From Candidatus Villigracilis affinis (GTDB taxonomy: Bacteria; Chloroflexota; Anaerolineae; Anaerolineales; Villigracilaceae): a stretch of 32,027 nt of DNA. Position numbers and translations under genes: made by a program. The stretch lies in contig JADKEA010000016.1 of the NCBI GenBank assembly GCA_016718275.1, forward strand, positions 1 to 32,027. The letters are read 5' to 3'. Shown in pieces: positions 30,270 through 32,027 of this stretch; positions within the stretch are counted from its first letter, which is position 1, and the number at the start of each line of letters is the position of its first letter. The notes below the pieces were generated by a model. That model was not told the DNA's origin. It was given only the letters and a program-made list of their open reading frames with translations, and made no database searches.

Positions 30270-31405
30270 TCCGTAACCTCCTTGAGCATGTCCATGATTT
30301 CTTTTTCCAGCGTCTTGATTTCCGCCTCGATTTCTTTCAAATCACGCGGCGGCTTGTATTCATAGAAATAGCGGTTGAAGTTGATCTCGTAACCCACCTT
30401 GCCCACCTCGCCATTCTTTTCATCGCGCACGTTGGTATTGATCCACGCATCGGGGACGTGCGGTGCTACTTCGCGGTCAAAGAAAGTTTTGATTTCTTCA
30501 TCCAAAGGTACATTTTCAGTATCGCGTAAATCAGGGTCGGGTTCAGGATCGCCGTTTTTATCGCGGCAAATTTCGGCGGTCTCGTCCTGTTCGGATAAGG
30601 CGGTAAAGATTGCCTTCTTGATTGGCGCAGAAACGGACAAGTCCAATTTGTTGAATTCAACTTCAAATAAAGAGCGATCTTTGAACAAGCTTTTTGGCAG
30701 GTTCTTCAAAGCGGTCAAAATAGCCTCCTGTTCCTTCTGACCTTCTTTTTCCTCTTTCGTCTTTTCCTTCTTGTCCTTCTTTTTCGAAATAGCTAAATTG
30801 ATGAACGCGCTTTGTTCCTTCACGCGTTCGATGCGTTCCTCACTTGCCTGAAAATTCAAACGCAACGGTCTTTCCACGGTGATCTTGCGATAGCCGAAAT
30901 CGGTGCTGGCGAAAATCTTCGAGTGTTCGCTGGCTTTAAAGTCACGGTATTCAGTGGTTGCATGTTTCAAGTCTTCTTCAGACATTTCACGACGCTTGTT
31001 TCCCAAACTCTTGCGCATGGGTTTCCAGAACGAAGTGGCATCGAGCAATTGCACTGTGCCTTTGCGTTCCACGGTTTTGTGGTTGCTCAGAATCCAGATG
31101 TAGGTGGCAATGCCTGTGTTGTAAAACAATTGCTCGGGCAGAGCCACAATGGTTTCCAGCCAATCGTTTTCCAATATCCAACGGCGAATTTCAGACTCGC
31201 CCGAGCCTGCATCACCTGTGAAAAGAGGGGAGCCGTTCATAACAATAGCCACCCGTCCGCCGCCATCTTCGGGATGGGTCATGTGGCTGAGCATATGTTG
31301 CAGGAAAAGCATTTGTCCATCGCTGATCCGTGGGGTGCCTGCCGAAAAGCGTCCCTTTTCTCCCTTTTCTGCTTCGGCTTCCACAGCTTCCTGTCTCGTT
31401 TCCAT
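30266..31405 (-). pseudogene. hsdM: HsdM methyltransferase, C-terminal part (frameshifted)
   Basis: Second half of a frameshifted hsdM (N6-adenine methylase of the type I system). Homology starts at QEAVEAEAEKGEKGRFSAGTPRISDGQ, then FLQHMLSHM, GGGRVAIVMNGSPLFTGDAGSGESEIRRWIL, LPEQLFYNTGIATYIWIL, and a long charged C-terminal helical tail with EINFNRYFYEYKPPRDL, typical of the family. The frame break is near 31393, where one C appears lost (GAC-AGG for GAC-CAG). The methyltransferase active site is in the other fragment. It ends with the ATGA overlap into the DUF262 gene. Confidence 0.9.
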
Positions 31406-32027
31406 TCCTTGCCATAAGGCGGGTTGGCGAGTTGGTAATCAAATCGTTCGTGGGCGTGCGCGTCTTTTGATAACGTCGAACCGAAGGCGATGCTTTCCGC
31501 GTCCCTTCCGTCTGTGCTTTTCATATACAGGTCGGATTTGCAAACCGCGAAGGTTTCGGGGTTGACTTCCTGCCCATATAAATACACATCCAGCTTTGGG
31601 TTGATCGCCAGCATTTCTTCTTTGGCAATTGTCAACATGCCGCCCGTTCCGCAGGCTGGGTCCGCTACTTTGATGACGCGCTGCGGAATTTTCAGCGATT
31701 CATTCTCAACTACAAGCAATAATTTCACCATCAAATTGACCACTTCACGCGGCGTGAAGTGCTCGCCAGGGTTTTCATCCAGCGCCTCATTGAAGCGACG
31801 GATGAGTTCTTCAAAGATCGTACCCATCTCATGGTTGTCCACGAGATCAGGATGCAGGTCAATGCTTTTGAAGCGTTCAACCACCTTGTAAAGCAGGTTG
31901 GCTTCGTTGAGCTTTGAGATCGTATTACGGAAATCAAAGCGGTCAATCACTTCACGCATATTCTCAGAGAACCCATTGATGTAGGCGTTCAAGTTCTTGG
32001 CAATATTGTTTGGGTCATCCAGCAATC
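31279..32027 (-). pseudogene. hsdM: HsdM methyltransferase, central part with active site (truncated by window edge)
   Basis: The gene enters from the right edge, so its 5' end is not visible. This piece carries the helical LYKVVERFKSIDLHPDLVDNHEMGTIFEELIRRFNEA segment, FTPREVVNLMVKLL, the SAM-binding motif I DPACGTGGML, DVYLYGQEVNPETFAVCKSDL, and the catalytic motif IV NPPYG (target adenine). Homology ends at EWKRD near 31393; the following residues to 31279 are out of frame. Both methylase motifs are intact here, and the frame break separates them from the C-terminal half. Confidence 0.92.

Overview
The window looks like a chromosomal segment of an anaerobic or facultative bacterium of the Chloroflexota, most likely class Anaerolineae. 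This is inferred from the gene mix: a LysM protein with a Thr/Pro linker, a fused MetV-MetF protein, a formate/nitrite channel, and many short palindromic dispersed repeats. No rRNA, tRNA or CRISPR array is seen.

Region 1 (1-1145): an integron integrase (IntI type, with its characteristic insertion) preceded by a set of about 34-base imperfect hairpins that run to the left edge. Any cassette array would lie outside the window. Region 2 (1160-5541, minus strand): a polytopic membrane protein resembling GT87/DUF2029 proteins, a YbaK-type aminoacyl-tRNA deacylase, gluconokinase, a small membrane protein, and the two subunits of an aconitase-X dehydratase. Region 3 (5838-10657): Mn-type superoxide dismutase, an 8-Cys ferredoxin, a MetV-MetF fusion (methylenetetrahydrofolate reductase), a LysM membrane protein that may be translated from a leaderless mRNA, and a formate/nitrite channel paired with a stand-alone RAM (Lrp/AsnC effector) domain. 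Region 4 (10749-19113): an acyltransferase-3 protein, an unrecognised conserved-looking 420-residue protein next to panB, a heterodimeric ABC exporter with one degenerate ATP site, and a histidine-kinase-like ATPase lacking the phospho-acceptor His.

Region 5 (19167 to the right edge) is accessory. It has a PIN-domain toxin pair, three unrecognised genes, a newly read 55-residue membrane protein, several palindromic repeat elements, and a type I restriction-modification operon on the minus strand running off the right edge. Its order in transcription is hsdM, a DUF262/DUF1524 (GmrSD-like) nuclease, a remnant of an hsdS 5' end, a 206-residue unknown, hsdS, brnT-brnA, hsdR. The three hsd genes are frameshifted: one indel in hsdM, four in hsdS, one in hsdR. 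The passenger genes (DUF262 nuclease, 206-residue protein, BrnTA) are intact and joined to their neighbours by ATGA overlaps.

The most unusual candidate is this composite defence locus, in which the classical type I enzyme appears to decay while an embedded modification-dependent-type nuclease, an unknown partner and a toxin-antitoxin pair stay open. The other good leads are the integrase edge, the unknown protein beside panB, and the FNT-RAM pair.
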